From positions 705,001 to 769,000 of the forward strand of contig NZ_PNFF01000002.1 in assembly GCF_028888695.1 (NCBI RefSeq): 64,000 nucleotides of DNA, given 5' to 3'. Shown here in pieces: positions 51,899-60,889 of this stretch (position 1 is its first letter; every line of letters begins with the position of its first letter). The position numbers and the translations under genes were made by a program. Source of the DNA: Bacillus methanolicus. GTDB lineage: Bacteria; Bacillota; Bacilli; Bacillales; Cytobacillaceae. The notes below the pieces were generated by a model, which was not told the DNA's origin, made no database searches, and was given only the letters and a program-made list of their open reading frames with translations.

Positions 51899-53257
51899 TC
51901 ACATCAAATGATTGATAAACATAGAGGCAAGTCCAAAATACGTAATAAGCGAGAAGATATCGTTCAATGTCGTAATCAGCGGGCCTGAAGCGACAGCAGG
52001 GTCAACTTTGCATCGATACAAGATCAATGGGATAATCGTTCCGGCCAACGTTCCGATAATAAGAGTAAGAAACAGCGAGCAGCCGACAACAAGTCCCAAA
52101 ATCGCATTGCCTTGCCAGACAAAAGCGATCAGCGAAATTAATAGGCCGCATATCATGCCAATGATAAATCCTACTCCGAGTTCACGCATAATTAAACGGA
52201 AGATGATTTTTTTATTAATGTCGTGCGAGATCAAACCTCTTACGACAACAGCAAGCGACTGTGTTCCGGTATTTCCGGTCATTCCGGCAATCATGGGCAT
52301 AAAAAAAGCAAGGGCTACTACTTTTTGAAGCGTTTCTTCAAAGCCGCTAATGATTTTGCCTGAAACAAGCCCAATAAACAAAAGCAATATTAGCCATGGG
52401 AGGCGGCGAAAAGCTGCAGTAAATGATTTCGTCTCAAAATCAATTGATTTCCCTGTTGCGGACAGCTTTTCTATATCCTCATTCGCTTCTTTAATAAAAA
52501 CGTCAATAATATCATCGACAGTAACAATTCCGATTAATATGTTTTCTTCGTTTACAACAGGCAGGGCCAAAAAATCATACCGCTCGATGAGCCTTGCAAC
52601 TTCTTCCTGGTCAGTCGTAACATTAACTGAAATGACGCGCTCGTACATAATGTTGAGGATAATTTCATCAGGTTCAGCGAGAAGCAAGTCCCGGTAAGAT
52701 ACGACACCGACAAGTTTCCGTTCCTGGTCGACTACGTACAAGTAGTTAATGGTTTCCGCAAATTCGGCAAATTCTTTAAGTTTTTCTACGGCTTCTCTTA
52801 CTGTATAATTATTCCTGATCCAAACAAACCGGTTTGTCATTAAGCGTCCAGCTGTTTCAGGAGGGTATTTCATAATGTCCTGGACAATCTTTGATTCTTC
52901 CTGTTTCATTCCGGCCAGCAAGCCTGAAATTTTTTCTGGCGACAGGTCATCTAAAAGAGAAGCAAGATCATCATTGTCCATTAAATCGAGAACCTTTCCG
53001 GTTTTCTCGATTCCAAGTTTATTTAAAACCTCGATTTGTTTTTCTCTGTTTAATTCTTCTATTAAATCAGCAAGCTGGTCGATGTTTAAATAAAGAAGAA
53101 AACGTGTTCTATGCTTCTCCGGCAGATTTTCATATAACTGAGCAATATCGTATGGCTGGAGTTCGTCCATTATAGCTTCGAATACTTTCTTCTTGTTTTC
53201 TTTCAATGATTTGATGATTTGAAGAGTAATTTGATCCTCTGTCATGTTTTTAATCAT
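51899..53257 (-). CDS. mgtE: Magnesium transporter MgtE
   Basis: A 452-residue Mg2+ channel. In order: N domain (about 10-130, DIAQLYENLPEKHRTRFL, DDLASLLDDLSPEK), two CBS domains (about 135-255, with VVDQERKLVGVVSYRDLL and ILIGIVTVDDIIDVF), a connecting helix and five membrane helices with MTGNTGTQSLAVVVRG and PLITTLNDIFSLITYFGLA. Cytosolic Mg2+ binding to N and CBS domains closes the pore. ATG 53257 is chosen, 10 nt after AAGGAG; GTG 53266 is too close. No M-box was seen upstream. Confidence 0.95.
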   Translation of the reverse strand: MIKNMTEDQITLQIIKSLKENKKKVFEAIMDELQPYDIAQLYENLPEKHRTRFLLYLNIDQLADLIEELNREKQIEVLNKLGIEKTGKVLDLMDNDDLASLLDDLSPEKISGLLAGMKQEESKIVQDIMKYPPETAGRLMTNRFVWIRNNYTVREAVEKLKEFAEFAETINYLYVVDQERKLVGVVSYRDLLLAEPDEIILNIMYERVISVNVTTDQEEVARLIERYDFLALPVVNEENILIGIVTVDDIIDVFIKEANEDIEKLSATGKSIDFETKSFTAAFRRLPWLILLLFIGLVSGKIISGFEETLQKVVALAFFMPMIAGMTGNTGTQSLAVVVRGLISHDINKKIIFRLIMRELGVGFIIGMICGLLISLIAFVWQGNAILGLVVGCSLFLTLIIGTLAGTIIPLILYRCKVDPAVASGPLITTLNDIFSLITYFGLASMFINHLM

Positions 53258-53647
53258 GCTTTTCACGCTCCTTCCGCCGGTTTTTCTGCTTCCTAGTTAT
53301 TATAAGGAATTTATCTTTTAATGGAAACGATAGTATAAGAATAATATAAAGTAAATAATGGATTGCTTTATCTACAGTTTATGAGCTCGAAAAGGAATGG
53401 CTCATATCCGTACACGCTTTTTGAAAATAATTGGCATTGAATACAATAAGTTTTTTGAAAACTGCATGAATGAGATAAGATATTTTTTTCAATTTTTGTT
53501 AAAATATTAGATACGATGATTGATCGTTTATATAAACAGTGTTTCCGGTGGATTCGTTTTTTTCTGGCAGCAGTCCGCTTTTTTTATATTTAAAAACAGA
53601 ATTTTATCGGAAAATATATTTATTCATTACGCTCGGAGGTTTCGCCA
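53258..53647. other. Divergent intergenic region
   Basis: About 390 AT-rich bases with a small inverted repeat ATGAGC…GCTCAT near 53382-53406. Promoters for mgtE and the next gene must lie here but none is clear. GGAGG precedes 53648. Confidence 0.4.
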
Positions 53648-54424
53648 GTGAAAAAGCACAATCAAGAGTTTCGCGATCTTATCTATGTTCATTTAAATGA
53701 AAGTGACCGTTATGTTATTACGTACGGAATCGAATTTTTTGAGTTTGCCCGGTCACTTTCAGATTTAATGAACAATTTATTATTGTTGAAACATCGTTTT
53801 GATGACGGTGATTTTAACATGCATACGCTTTTAGAATATGTTCCCAAGGAGAGGCTGAATAGATTGGTAAAAGACGATGTCTACGGATACGGAGATTTTT
53901 GCTGGATCGACTTTGCAGAAGTGGAAAGCCTTGACGAGCTGTCAGGAAGGGAGATTGCTGAACTCTTATACCTTGGCCATCTAAAGCAGCATCTAAAGCC
54001 GCCGTTTTATAACCATCTCGGCAATCAATTTGTGTACTTGGCTCATGATGACGGATGGTTTAATAAAACTTATTACCGCCATTTAAACCATTTTTACCGA
54101 ATGCTTGGTGAAGTCATTGCCATGAAATTGAATCAATTGAAAATTGATAAGACCCTTTTGGGAATCAAGAAAAAACGCTCGTACCCTCCTGTTACGAAAG
54201 AACTTCTGATGTCGTTGTCAGGGTTTATGAAGGAAGGTGCTGTTTTGTCGTTGAAAAATCTTGCAAAAAACCGAAACCGCCTGGAAATTCCTATATGGGC
54301 AATTGGAGATTTTGACAATATGGATGATATGTATGAAGAATTTGAAAAAGTAAAATTGCAAAAAAGTGATGCAAAGCTTGTCTTTGATAAAAAAACAAGA
54401 GAATGGCAGCTTTTTGCGACATAA
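53648..54424 (+). CDS. Conserved hypothetical protein, unknown
   Basis: A 258-residue soluble protein that I do not recognise by name. It is rich in aromatic and acidic residues, with LLEYVPKERLNRLVKDDVYG, YGDFCWIDFAEVESLDELSG, then GREIAELLYLGHLKQHLKPP and a basic region KKKRSYPPVTKELLMSLSGF. The C-terminus has DDMYEEFEKVKLQKSDAKLV. There is no signal peptide or membrane segment. GTG 53648 follows CGGAGG. It stands alone before the cobalamin operon. Confidence 0.7.
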   Translation: MKKHNQEFRDLIYVHLNESDRYVITYGIEFFEFARSLSDLMNNLLLLKHRFDDGDFNMHTLLEYVPKERLNRLVKDDVYGYGDFCWIDFAEVESLDELSGREIAELLYLGHLKQHLKPPFYNHLGNQFVYLAHDDGWFNKTYYRHLNHFYRMLGEVIAMKLNQLKIDKTLLGIKKKRSYPPVTKELLMSLSGFMKEGAVLSLKNLAKNRNRLEIPIWAIGDFDNMDDMYEEFEKVKLQKSDAKLVFDKKTREWQLFAT

Positions 54425-54510
54425 GACCTTTAGCCTTTATCAAAAAATTTTACTGTTTCTTATGACAAATAGTGTATAATACGATTTGACGGAAAATTTC
54501 ATACATACAA

Positions 54511-54672
54511 GGAACAGGTGTCTTATTTTTAAGACTTAAAAGGGAAGTTGGTGAAAATCCAACGCGGTCCCGCCACTGTAAATGGGAGCGAGCTGCGATC
54601 AGCCACTGTACAGAGATTGTATGGGAAGGTGCAGCAAGTGATGACCATAAGCCAGGAGACCTGCCTGTTTCT
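54511..54672 (+). promoter_or_regulatory. Cobalamin riboswitch
   Basis: Contains AGGGAAGTTGGTGAAAATCC, GCGGTCCCGCCACTGTAAAT, a B12-box GCCAGGAGACCTGCCTG near 54651-54667 and matching stems. Adenosylcobalamin should repress the whole downstream operon. A leader terminator follows at 54758. Confidence 0.96.
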
Positions 54673-54757
54673 TTAGCACCAAATACCTACGAGGATAGGG
54701 AGGTGTGGGAAGGCCTTATTATGTCTTTTTTGCATTTCTGAATAATTGGCCAATACT

Positions 54758-54792
54758 GCATCTCTATACCTGTTATTAGAGATGCTTTTTTA
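54758..54792 (+). terminator. Terminator in the cobalamin leader
   Basis: GCATCTCTA / TAGAGATGC followed by TTTTTTATTT, just before btuF. Confidence 0.9.
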
Positions 54793-54819
54793 TTTGTATT
54801 AAAAAGGGGGAGAAACACA

Positions 54820-55797
54820 ATGAAAAAATTATATTCATTATTATTGGCGATGCTTTTTGCAGCAGGCATCCTTGCCGGTTGCGGCGGGGAAGAAAAACCT
54901 GATAATAATACATCTTCAAATGAACCGAAGCAAGAGCAAAAATCAGAAACTGAATTTCCGGTGACAATCAAAGACGCAACTGGCGAAGAGGTTGTCATTC
55001 AATCAAAACCGGAAAGAATTGTGTCGCTTATTCCGAGTAATACCGAAATTGCGTTTGCTTTAGGTTTGGGAGAAGAAGTGGTTGGAGTATCTGATCATGA
55101 TAATTATCCCGAAGAGGCGACAAAAAAAGAAAAAATTGGCGGCATGGAAATAAACGTTGAGAAAATTATTTCATTAAATCCAAACCTTGTTCTTGCCAGC
55201 CCATCAATTGCTCAAAGTTCCAAGGAAGGCTTGCAGCAGTTGAAAGATGCCGGAATAACTGTTCTCGTTGTTAATGATGCGCAAAATTTTGAACAAGTAT
55301 ACGACTCCATTGAAATGATCGGCACTGCGACAGGTGAAATGGATGAAGCAGAAAAAATCATCCAAAATATGAAAGAACGGATTTCAAAAATAAAAGAAAA
55401 AGCTTCTAAAATTGAAGAGAGCAAACAAAAGACAGTATTTGTTGAAATATCGCCTGCTCCCGAAATTTATACACCGGGAAAAAACACGTTTATGGATGAA
55501 ATGCTCACAATCATCAATGCAAAAAATGCTTTCGGGGAATTAGAAGGATGGGCAAAAATTGATCAGGAAGCCGTGATTGAAAAAAATCCGGATGTGATTG
55601 TGACAACATATGGTTTTTATGAAAAAGACCCTGTCGGAAACGTCACAAGCCGCAAGGGCTGGGAAAATATAAATGCCGTAAAAAATAAACAAGTATTTGA
55701 TGTCCATTCAGATTTGGTTTCCCGTCCGGGTCCGCGTCTTGCCGAAGGAGTAGAGGAACTTGCGAAAGCTGTTTATCCGGAAATTTTTGCTAAGTAA
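54820..55797 (+). CDS. btuF: Cobalamin/corrinoid substrate-binding lipoprotein BtuF
   Basis: A 325-residue lipoprotein that captures corrinoids outside the membrane. The signal peptide ends in the lipobox LAGC (Cys near 21), followed by an Asn/Glu-rich linker. The two-lobed binding fold has PERIVSLIPSNTEIAFALGL, PNLVLASPSIAQSS and a long connecting helix with KERISKIKEKASKIEESK. ATG 54820 follows AAGGGGGAG. Its end overlaps btuC. Confidence 0.93.
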   Translation: MKKLYSLLLAMLFAAGILAGCGGEEKPDNNTSSNEPKQEQKSETEFPVTIKDATGEEVVIQSKPERIVSLIPSNTEIAFALGLGEEVVGVSDHDNYPEEATKKEKIGGMEINVEKIISLNPNLVLASPSIAQSSKEGLQQLKDAGITVLVVNDAQNFEQVYDSIEMIGTATGEMDEAEKIIQNMKERISKIKEKASKIEESKQKTVFVEISPAPEIYTPGKNTFMDEMLTIINAKNAFGELEGWAKIDQEAVIEKNPDVIVTTYGFYEKDPVGNVTSRKGWENINAVKNKQVFDVHSDLVSRPGPRLAEGVEELAKAVYPEIFAK

Positions 55798-56818
55798 CAA
55801 AACGATTGCGTATGTTCTTGCAATCTTATTTTTCCTTTCGGCAATGCTGATCGGAATTGCACTCGGGACCGTTTCAGTTCCGGCCTTTACGATTATTCAA
55901 ATTATTGGTGCTGAAATTTTCCGTTTACCGCCAATCGATCCAATTGATCCGATGTTTTCAAATATTGTGATGAATATCCGTCTGCCGCGGGTTCTCCTCG
56001 CTGGTCTTGTAGGGGCATCTCTTGCGATTGCAGGAGCTGCCTTTCAAGGCCTTTTGCGCAATCCGCTTGCTGATCCTTATACTCTTGGGGTATCTTCGGG
56101 TGCATCTGTTGGAGCGGTGATCGCGCTGTTTTTTCAAATCACGCTTCCAATTGCCGGCTTGTATACGCTGCCGGTGTTAAGTATAACAGCGTCTATTATC
56201 ACCGTCTTTTTTGTGCTTTTTTTCGCACAAAAGATTGAACGAACCATGAAAGTTGAAACGATTATTTTAACAGGAATTATTTTCAGCTCATTTCTCGGTG
56301 CACTTATTTCCTTAATGATTGCGCTCACAGGGGAAGAGCTTCGGCAAATTATCGGCTGGCTCTTGGGAAGTGTTTCTATGCGAGGCTGGGAATATATTAA
56401 GATTATTTTTCCTTTTTTTATTCTTGGCTCTTGCTTGCTGATTATGAATACGAATGAATTAAATGCGCTGTCCTTCGGTGAAGAACGGGCGCAGCATTTA
56501 GGTGTTAATGTACTTCAGAGAAAACTGCTTATTTTAATTTCAGGATCCGTTCTTACCGGTGCGGCTGTAGCTGTTTCGGGGACGATTGGGTTTGTCGGAC
56601 TTGTTGTTCCCCACTTTGTCAGACTGTTGTGGGGGGCTGATCATCGCCACTTATTGCCGCTATCGATGATGATAGGCGGGGGTTTATTAATTCTTGCCGA
56701 CCTTGTTTCACGGACGATTATTGCGCCATCAGAACTTCCAATCGGCGTGATTACAGCTTTAATAGGAGCTCCGATGTTTGCTGTTATTTTAATAAGAAGA
56801 AGGGTAAGAAATGGATAA
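55760..56818 (+). CDS. btuC: Corrinoid ABC transporter permease BtuC
   Basis: A 352-residue FecCD-type permease with about ten helices. Marks are RLPRVLLAGLVGASLAIAGA, FQGLLRNPLADPYTLGVSSG, GWLLGSVSMRGW and GFVGLVVPHFVRLLWGADHR (the coupling region). TTG 55760 has AAGGAG 9 nt upstream and overlaps btuF by 38 nt; TTG 55787 is an alternative. Confidence 0.93.
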   Translation: MRKLFIRKFLLSNKTIAYVLAILFFLSAMLIGIALGTVSVPAFTIIQIIGAEIFRLPPIDPIDPMFSNIVMNIRLPRVLLAGLVGASLAIAGAAFQGLLRNPLADPYTLGVSSGASVGAVIALFFQITLPIAGLYTLPVLSITASIITVFFVLFFAQKIERTMKVETIILTGIIFSSFLGALISLMIALTGEELRQIIGWLLGSVSMRGWEYIKIIFPFFILGSCLLIMNTNELNALSFGEERAQHLGVNVLQRKLLILISGSVLTGAAVAVSGTIGFVGLVVPHFVRLLWGADHRHLLPLSMMIGGGLLILADLVSRTIIAPSELPIGVITALIGAPMFAVILIRRRVRNG

Positions 56819-58286
56819 TATGCTAGTTGTCAGCAATCTTTCTGGTGGTTATGATAGCCAAAATATTATAAATGACATTTCTTTTTCAGTTGGGAAAGGG
56901 GAATTATTTGGCATTCTCGGCCCAAATGGCAGCGGGAAAACGACTTTATTAAAAATGATCAGTGGTATTTTACCTTATAAAAAGGGAGATATAACGATTA
57001 AAGATCGTCCGTTATCAGCGTTTTCTTCTAAAGAGCTTGCGAAAGTAATAGCCGTTTTGCCTCAAGCGATCGGAGACACTTTTTCCTATACGGTAAAAGA
57101 AACGGTATCGCTTGGAAGATATGCACATCAAAAAGACTGGTTTCAAACTTGGACAAACGAAGATGAAGCCATTGTCAGGACCGTAATGGAGCAGACAGGA
57201 ATAAGACGTTTTCATGATCAACCAATCAATCAGCTGTCCGGAGGGGAACGGCAAAGGGTATTTCTCGCTCAGGCGCTTGCCCAAGAGCCGGAAATTCTTC
57301 TTCTTGATGAACCGACTAACCACCTTGATTTGTCTTATCAAAAAGAATTGCTAGATCTATTAAAGAGTTGGACGAAGGAACGCAAACTAACCGTCATCTC
57401 GATATTCCATGACTTGAATCTTGCCAGCTTGTATTGCGACCGTTTAATGCTGATGGACAAGGGGAGAATCCGTATTAACGATACTCCCAATGAAGTATTA
57501 AAAGAAGAGCGTATTCGGGAAGTTTATCATACGGCGATCCAAAAGCAGCCCCATCCGAAAGTGGCTAAGCCGCAAATGGTCTTGCTTCCTGATCAGGAAG
57601 AAAATCAAAAATCATTTCAGATTGATGAACGATATTTGACTATCTCAAAGGAATTTATCGGGCTTGTCTCTCCGATCCCGCTCAGAACGATGTCCTCAGG
57701 GGTGACTGGTTCGGGAACAGGCTGGCACCGAATGTTCATAAACAGGCATGTCAGTCAAGATTATGATTGCAGCGACCACCGGAGAGAAATGAAAGATTTC
57801 TTAAAACAAAACGGTTTTGAACCGGTCGATACTGTTGGAATGATGACGGCTGTCAATCTGGAAGATGCCGCTTACCGGCTTTTCAAAGGCGACGGATTTT
57901 CTGTCTTTATTGTGGTTACTGCAGGTGTAGGTCATGCAGTGGATGCATCAAGAAGCAAAGCGCACCAAATGACAACGACTCCCGGAACGATCAATACATG
58001 GATCTTCGTAAACGGAAACATGACGGAAGAGGCTTTCATCCAAGGGATTATGACGGCAACGGAGGCAAAGGTTAAGGTTTTGCATGACATGGAAATCTAT
58101 GATTCAAAAACCGGGACGCTGGCGACCGGAACCTCAACTGACAGCATCTTAATTGCTGCTACCCAGCAGGGCCGGTTATTGGATTTTGCAGGCACGATTA
58201 CACCTCTTGGAAAGCTGATCGCCAAGGGAATATATGAGTGCATGACAGAAGCCATTCACAAATATCAAAAGAGGAAAAAGCAATGA
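56811..58286 (+). CDS. ABC ATPase BtuD fused to adenosylcobinamide amidohydrolase CbiZ
   Basis: A 491-residue fusion. The N-terminal half (about 1-255) is an ABC ATPase: Walker A LGPNGSGKTTLL, signature QLSGGERQRVFLAQ, Walker B EILLLDEPTNHLD, H-loop SIFHDLNL. The C-terminal half (about 275-490) is a CbiZ domain with GVTGSGTGWHRMFINR, VTAGVGHAVDASRSK and ATGTSTDSILIA. CbiZ cuts the amide of cobinamide-type precursors so that they can be re-used. The fusion joins import to salvage. B. subtilis YvrA has a similar layout. ATG 56811 overlaps btuC. Confidence 0.93.
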   Translation: MDNMLVVSNLSGGYDSQNIINDISFSVGKGELFGILGPNGSGKTTLLKMISGILPYKKGDITIKDRPLSAFSSKELAKVIAVLPQAIGDTFSYTVKETVSLGRYAHQKDWFQTWTNEDEAIVRTVMEQTGIRRFHDQPINQLSGGERQRVFLAQALAQEPEILLLDEPTNHLDLSYQKELLDLLKSWTKERKLTVISIFHDLNLASLYCDRLMLMDKGRIRINDTPNEVLKEERIREVYHTAIQKQPHPKVAKPQMVLLPDQEENQKSFQIDERYLTISKEFIGLVSPIPLRTMSSGVTGSGTGWHRMFINRHVSQDYDCSDHRREMKDFLKQNGFEPVDTVGMMTAVNLEDAAYRLFKGDGFSVFIVVTAGVGHAVDASRSKAHQMTTTPGTINTWIFVNGNMTEEAFIQGIMTATEAKVKVLHDMEIYDSKTGTLATGTSTDSILIAATQQGRLLDFAGTITPLGKLIAKGIYECMTEAIHKYQKRKKQ

Positions 58287-59248
58287 TCATTCACCATTTA
58301 GCGGCTGTTATCCTTGCTTTTTTCCTTGATTTGATTATTGGTGATCCGCCGGGGTGGCCTCACCCTGTAAGGTGGATGGGCGCTTTGATAGCTTTCTTAG
58401 ATAAAAAATTAAATAAGGGCAATCACCGCCTGGCAAAAGGGGTTGTCATGCTTTTTGCAGTGCTTCTCATTGTGATGGGGGTGACAGGCATAAGCGTGTT
58501 TGCTGTCTATCAGCTTCATCCTTTGGCGGGCATTGTCTGGGAAGGTGTCCTCATATCGACTGCCATTGCACAAAAAAGCTTAAGGGAAGCAGCATTGGCC
58601 GTTTACGAACCGTTACAAAATGGCAATATAGCGGAAGCCAGGGTGAAATTGTCATATATTGTTGGCAGAGACACGGATCATTTGCCGGAAAGAGAGATTG
58701 TTAGAGGTACGGTTGAAACGGTCGCAGAAAATACAAGCGACGGAGTGACTGCACCGCTGTTTTGGGGAATGCTTGGCGGGGCAGTTTTCGCCCTTGCCTA
58801 TCGTGCAGTCAATACATGCGATTCCATGGTAGGATACCTCAATCAGAAATACGAAAGATTTGGCTTTGCGTCGGCAAAACTCGATGACTTGCTAAACTGG
58901 CTTCCGAGCAGACTGACGGCTATAGCGATGCTCTTAAGCATGAAACCGAAGAAAGTAAGCCGGAAGAAGGCGGTTTCTATTGTTTTGCGTGATGCTAAAA
59001 AACATCCGAGTCCTAACAGCGGCTGGGGAGAGGCGGCATTTGCTGCTATTTTTGGCATTCAGCTCGGGGGAACGAATTATTATAACGGTGTTGTTTCTCA
59101 CAGAGCAAAGATGGGCGACCCTAAGTTTGAGCTTCAAACAAACCATATCATCGATTCTATCAATCTTATGAAACGATCAGCTTTTTTATTTTTATTGTTT
59201 TTATGCCTTGGAGGGGTGGCGTTTGAAATGGCCGTTGCATGGTTCTAA
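58283..59248 (+). CDS. cbiB: Adenosylcobinamide-phosphate synthase CbiB
   Basis: A 321-residue membrane enzyme joining aminopropanol phosphate to cobyric acid. Seen are DLIIGDPPGWPHPVRWMGAL at the N-terminus, RDTDHLPEREIVRGTVETVA, NTSDGVTAPLFW and NSGWGEAAFAAIFGIQLGG. The ATG overlaps the stop of the fusion gene (ATGA), behind AAGAGGAA. Confidence 0.94.
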   Translation: MIIHHLAAVILAFFLDLIIGDPPGWPHPVRWMGALIAFLDKKLNKGNHRLAKGVVMLFAVLLIVMGVTGISVFAVYQLHPLAGIVWEGVLISTAIAQKSLREAALAVYEPLQNGNIAEARVKLSYIVGRDTDHLPEREIVRGTVETVAENTSDGVTAPLFWGMLGGAVFALAYRAVNTCDSMVGYLNQKYERFGFASAKLDDLLNWLPSRLTAIAMLLSMKPKKVSRKKAVSIVLRDAKKHPSPNSGWGEAAFAAIFGIQLGGTNYYNGVVSHRAKMGDPKFELQTNHIIDSINLMKRSAFLFLLFLCLGGVAFEMAVAWF

Positions 59249-60299
59249 TCCGCAATATTTATATCAATCAATGGAAATTCCTCTTCCGGACCACTATATC
59301 GATTTTAGCGCCAATATCAATCCACTTGGCCCGCCTCTTACATTAAAAGAAAAATGGGGACAAGCCTTTGAGTTGATCAACGATTATCCTGATCCAAAAG
59401 CTTATCAATTTTCTATTAAAGCAGCTGAAAAGGAAGGCCTTCCGGTGAACTGGATTCTTCCGGGCAATGGGGGAGCGGAACTCATTGCGTTAATTGCCAG
59501 AATGCTTGCCGGCAAAAGAGTATTAATTGTTCAGCCTGCCTTTTCCGAATATGAAGAAGCATGCAAAGCAAACGGGTGCCAGATCGGCTATCACGTTCTT
59601 GAAGAGGGAAAGTGGGAACTTAAGAGCGAAAGTATCATACCTAAACTTGATGATTATGATGCTCTTTTTCTTTGCAATCCGAATAATCCGACAGGAACAT
59701 CTTTTTCCCGGCACGCCATTTCCCTTGTGCTTGAAGAATCTGCTGCAAGGAATTGTTTTGTGATCATTGATGAAGCTTTTTATGATTTTCCTGAAGAAGT
59801 GCACTCTTTTGCTTCTTCTATTCAGACCTATCCGAACTTACTGGTTCTTCGGTCGATGACAAAAATGTACAGCATTCCGGGGATAAGGCTCGGGTACGCG
59901 ATTGCACAACCGCATGTTCTTAAGGAAATGGCTGTTTTCCAGCCTCACTGGAGCGTCAATGCTTTAGCATTAATGGCCGGGGAAGAATGCTTAAAGGCGA
60001 ACGAGCACGTTCAGAAAACGAGGCGATATATTGGCATGCAGCGTTCTCGATTAGTAAAGTTTTTTCAAGAAAATGGTTATGAAGCCTCCGATTCTAACGT
60101 GAATTTTTATTTGTTAAGAGATCCAAATCATAGAGAGCAGCTTCCTCTTATCCGATTTTTGCTCGAGAACGGGATTGTTCCGAGGCATACTTATCATTTT
60201 CCCGGTCTTGAAGGCAGATGGCTCCGGCTGGCAATCAAACGAGAGGATGAAAATGACCGGTTAATGGAGGTATTAACGAAATGGCGCTCGGTAAAATAA
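59223..60299 (+). CDS. cobD: Threonine-phosphate decarboxylase CobD
   Basis: A 358-residue PLP enzyme making (R)-1-amino-2-propanol phosphate for the nucleotide loop. Fold-type I marks are DFSANINPLGPP, GNGGAELIALIARM, LCNPNNPTGTSF, IIDEAFYDF and the PLP lysine in RSMTKMYSIPGIRLGY. TTG 59223 (MKWPLHGSNP) follows GGAGGGGTGG inside the end of cbiB; TTG 59208 would overlap the ribosome site. Confidence 0.93.
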   Translation: MKWPLHGSNPQYLYQSMEIPLPDHYIDFSANINPLGPPLTLKEKWGQAFELINDYPDPKAYQFSIKAAEKEGLPVNWILPGNGGAELIALIARMLAGKRVLIVQPAFSEYEEACKANGCQIGYHVLEEGKWELKSESIIPKLDDYDALFLCNPNNPTGTSFSRHAISLVLEESAARNCFVIIDEAFYDFPEEVHSFASSIQTYPNLLVLRSMTKMYSIPGIRLGYAIAQPHVLKEMAVFQPHWSVNALALMAGEECLKANEHVQKTRRYIGMQRSRLVKFFQENGYEASDSNVNFYLLRDPNHREQLPLIRFLLENGIVPRHTYHFPGLEGRWLRLAIKREDENDRLMEVLTKWRSVK

Positions 60300-60889
60300 T
60301 GTTTATTACCGGCGGAGTCCGGAGCGGGAAGAGTTCCTTTGCTGAGAAAACGGCTGTTACGATTGCGGAAAAAACCGGCGGGGATCTTCATTATCTTGCA
60401 TGCGGCCGATCCTCAGACCCGGAAATGAGTGAACGGATAAAAAGGCATAAAATGGACCGGGAAAACAGCCCTATTCCGTGGAATACGTGGGAATTTGCAA
60501 CAAATATTCAGCAGGCCAGTTCTCATTTTAGTAAACATTCTGTCGTTTTGCTTGATTGTTTAACGACATTATTAAATAATGAGCTTTTTTCAAATAGAGA
60601 AGCATGGGTCCGGCTTGATTTCCAGGAGGAAGTGAAAAGGTCGATTAAAGAAAGGGTTTTGGAGATTCAAAAAGCATGCGGCCATTTGCTTATAGTCAGT
60701 AATGAAGTGCTCAATGAACCGATTAATGAAAGTCTTGTCGTGTTTACATATGGAAAAATTCTCGGCGAGCTTCATCAATGGCTCGTCCAGAGATCAAGCG
60801 CTGCTTATTTAGTTGAAGCAGGTATTCCCCGGCTGATGAAAGGAGATCGGACACATGAAAGGCATTATGATTCAAGGGACAGCTTCTGA
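60281..60889 (+). CDS. cobU: Adenosylcobinamide kinase/guanylyltransferase CobU
   Basis: A 202-residue bifunctional enzyme. P-loop FITGGVRSGKSSFAEK, RIKRHKMDRENS (the His that takes GMP, near 55), VLLDCLTTLLNN and the 'SNEV' motif LLIVSNEVLNEP. The C-terminal helix ends slightly divergent. ATG 60281 overlaps cobD by 19 nt and the end overlaps cobQ by 35 nt. Confidence 0.94.
   Translation: MALGKIMFITGGVRSGKSSFAEKTAVTIAEKTGGDLHYLACGRSSDPEMSERIKRHKMDRENSPIPWNTWEFATNIQQASSHFSKHSVVLLDCLTTLLNNELFSNREAWVRLDFQEEVKRSIKERVLEIQKACGHLLIVSNEVLNEPINESLVVFTYGKILGELHQWLVQRSSAAYLVEAGIPRLMKGDRTHERHYDSRDSF

Noticed and set aside
53267-53647. M-box magnesium riboswitch before mgtE
   Set aside because: I looked for the conserved M-box pieces on the minus strand and did not see them.
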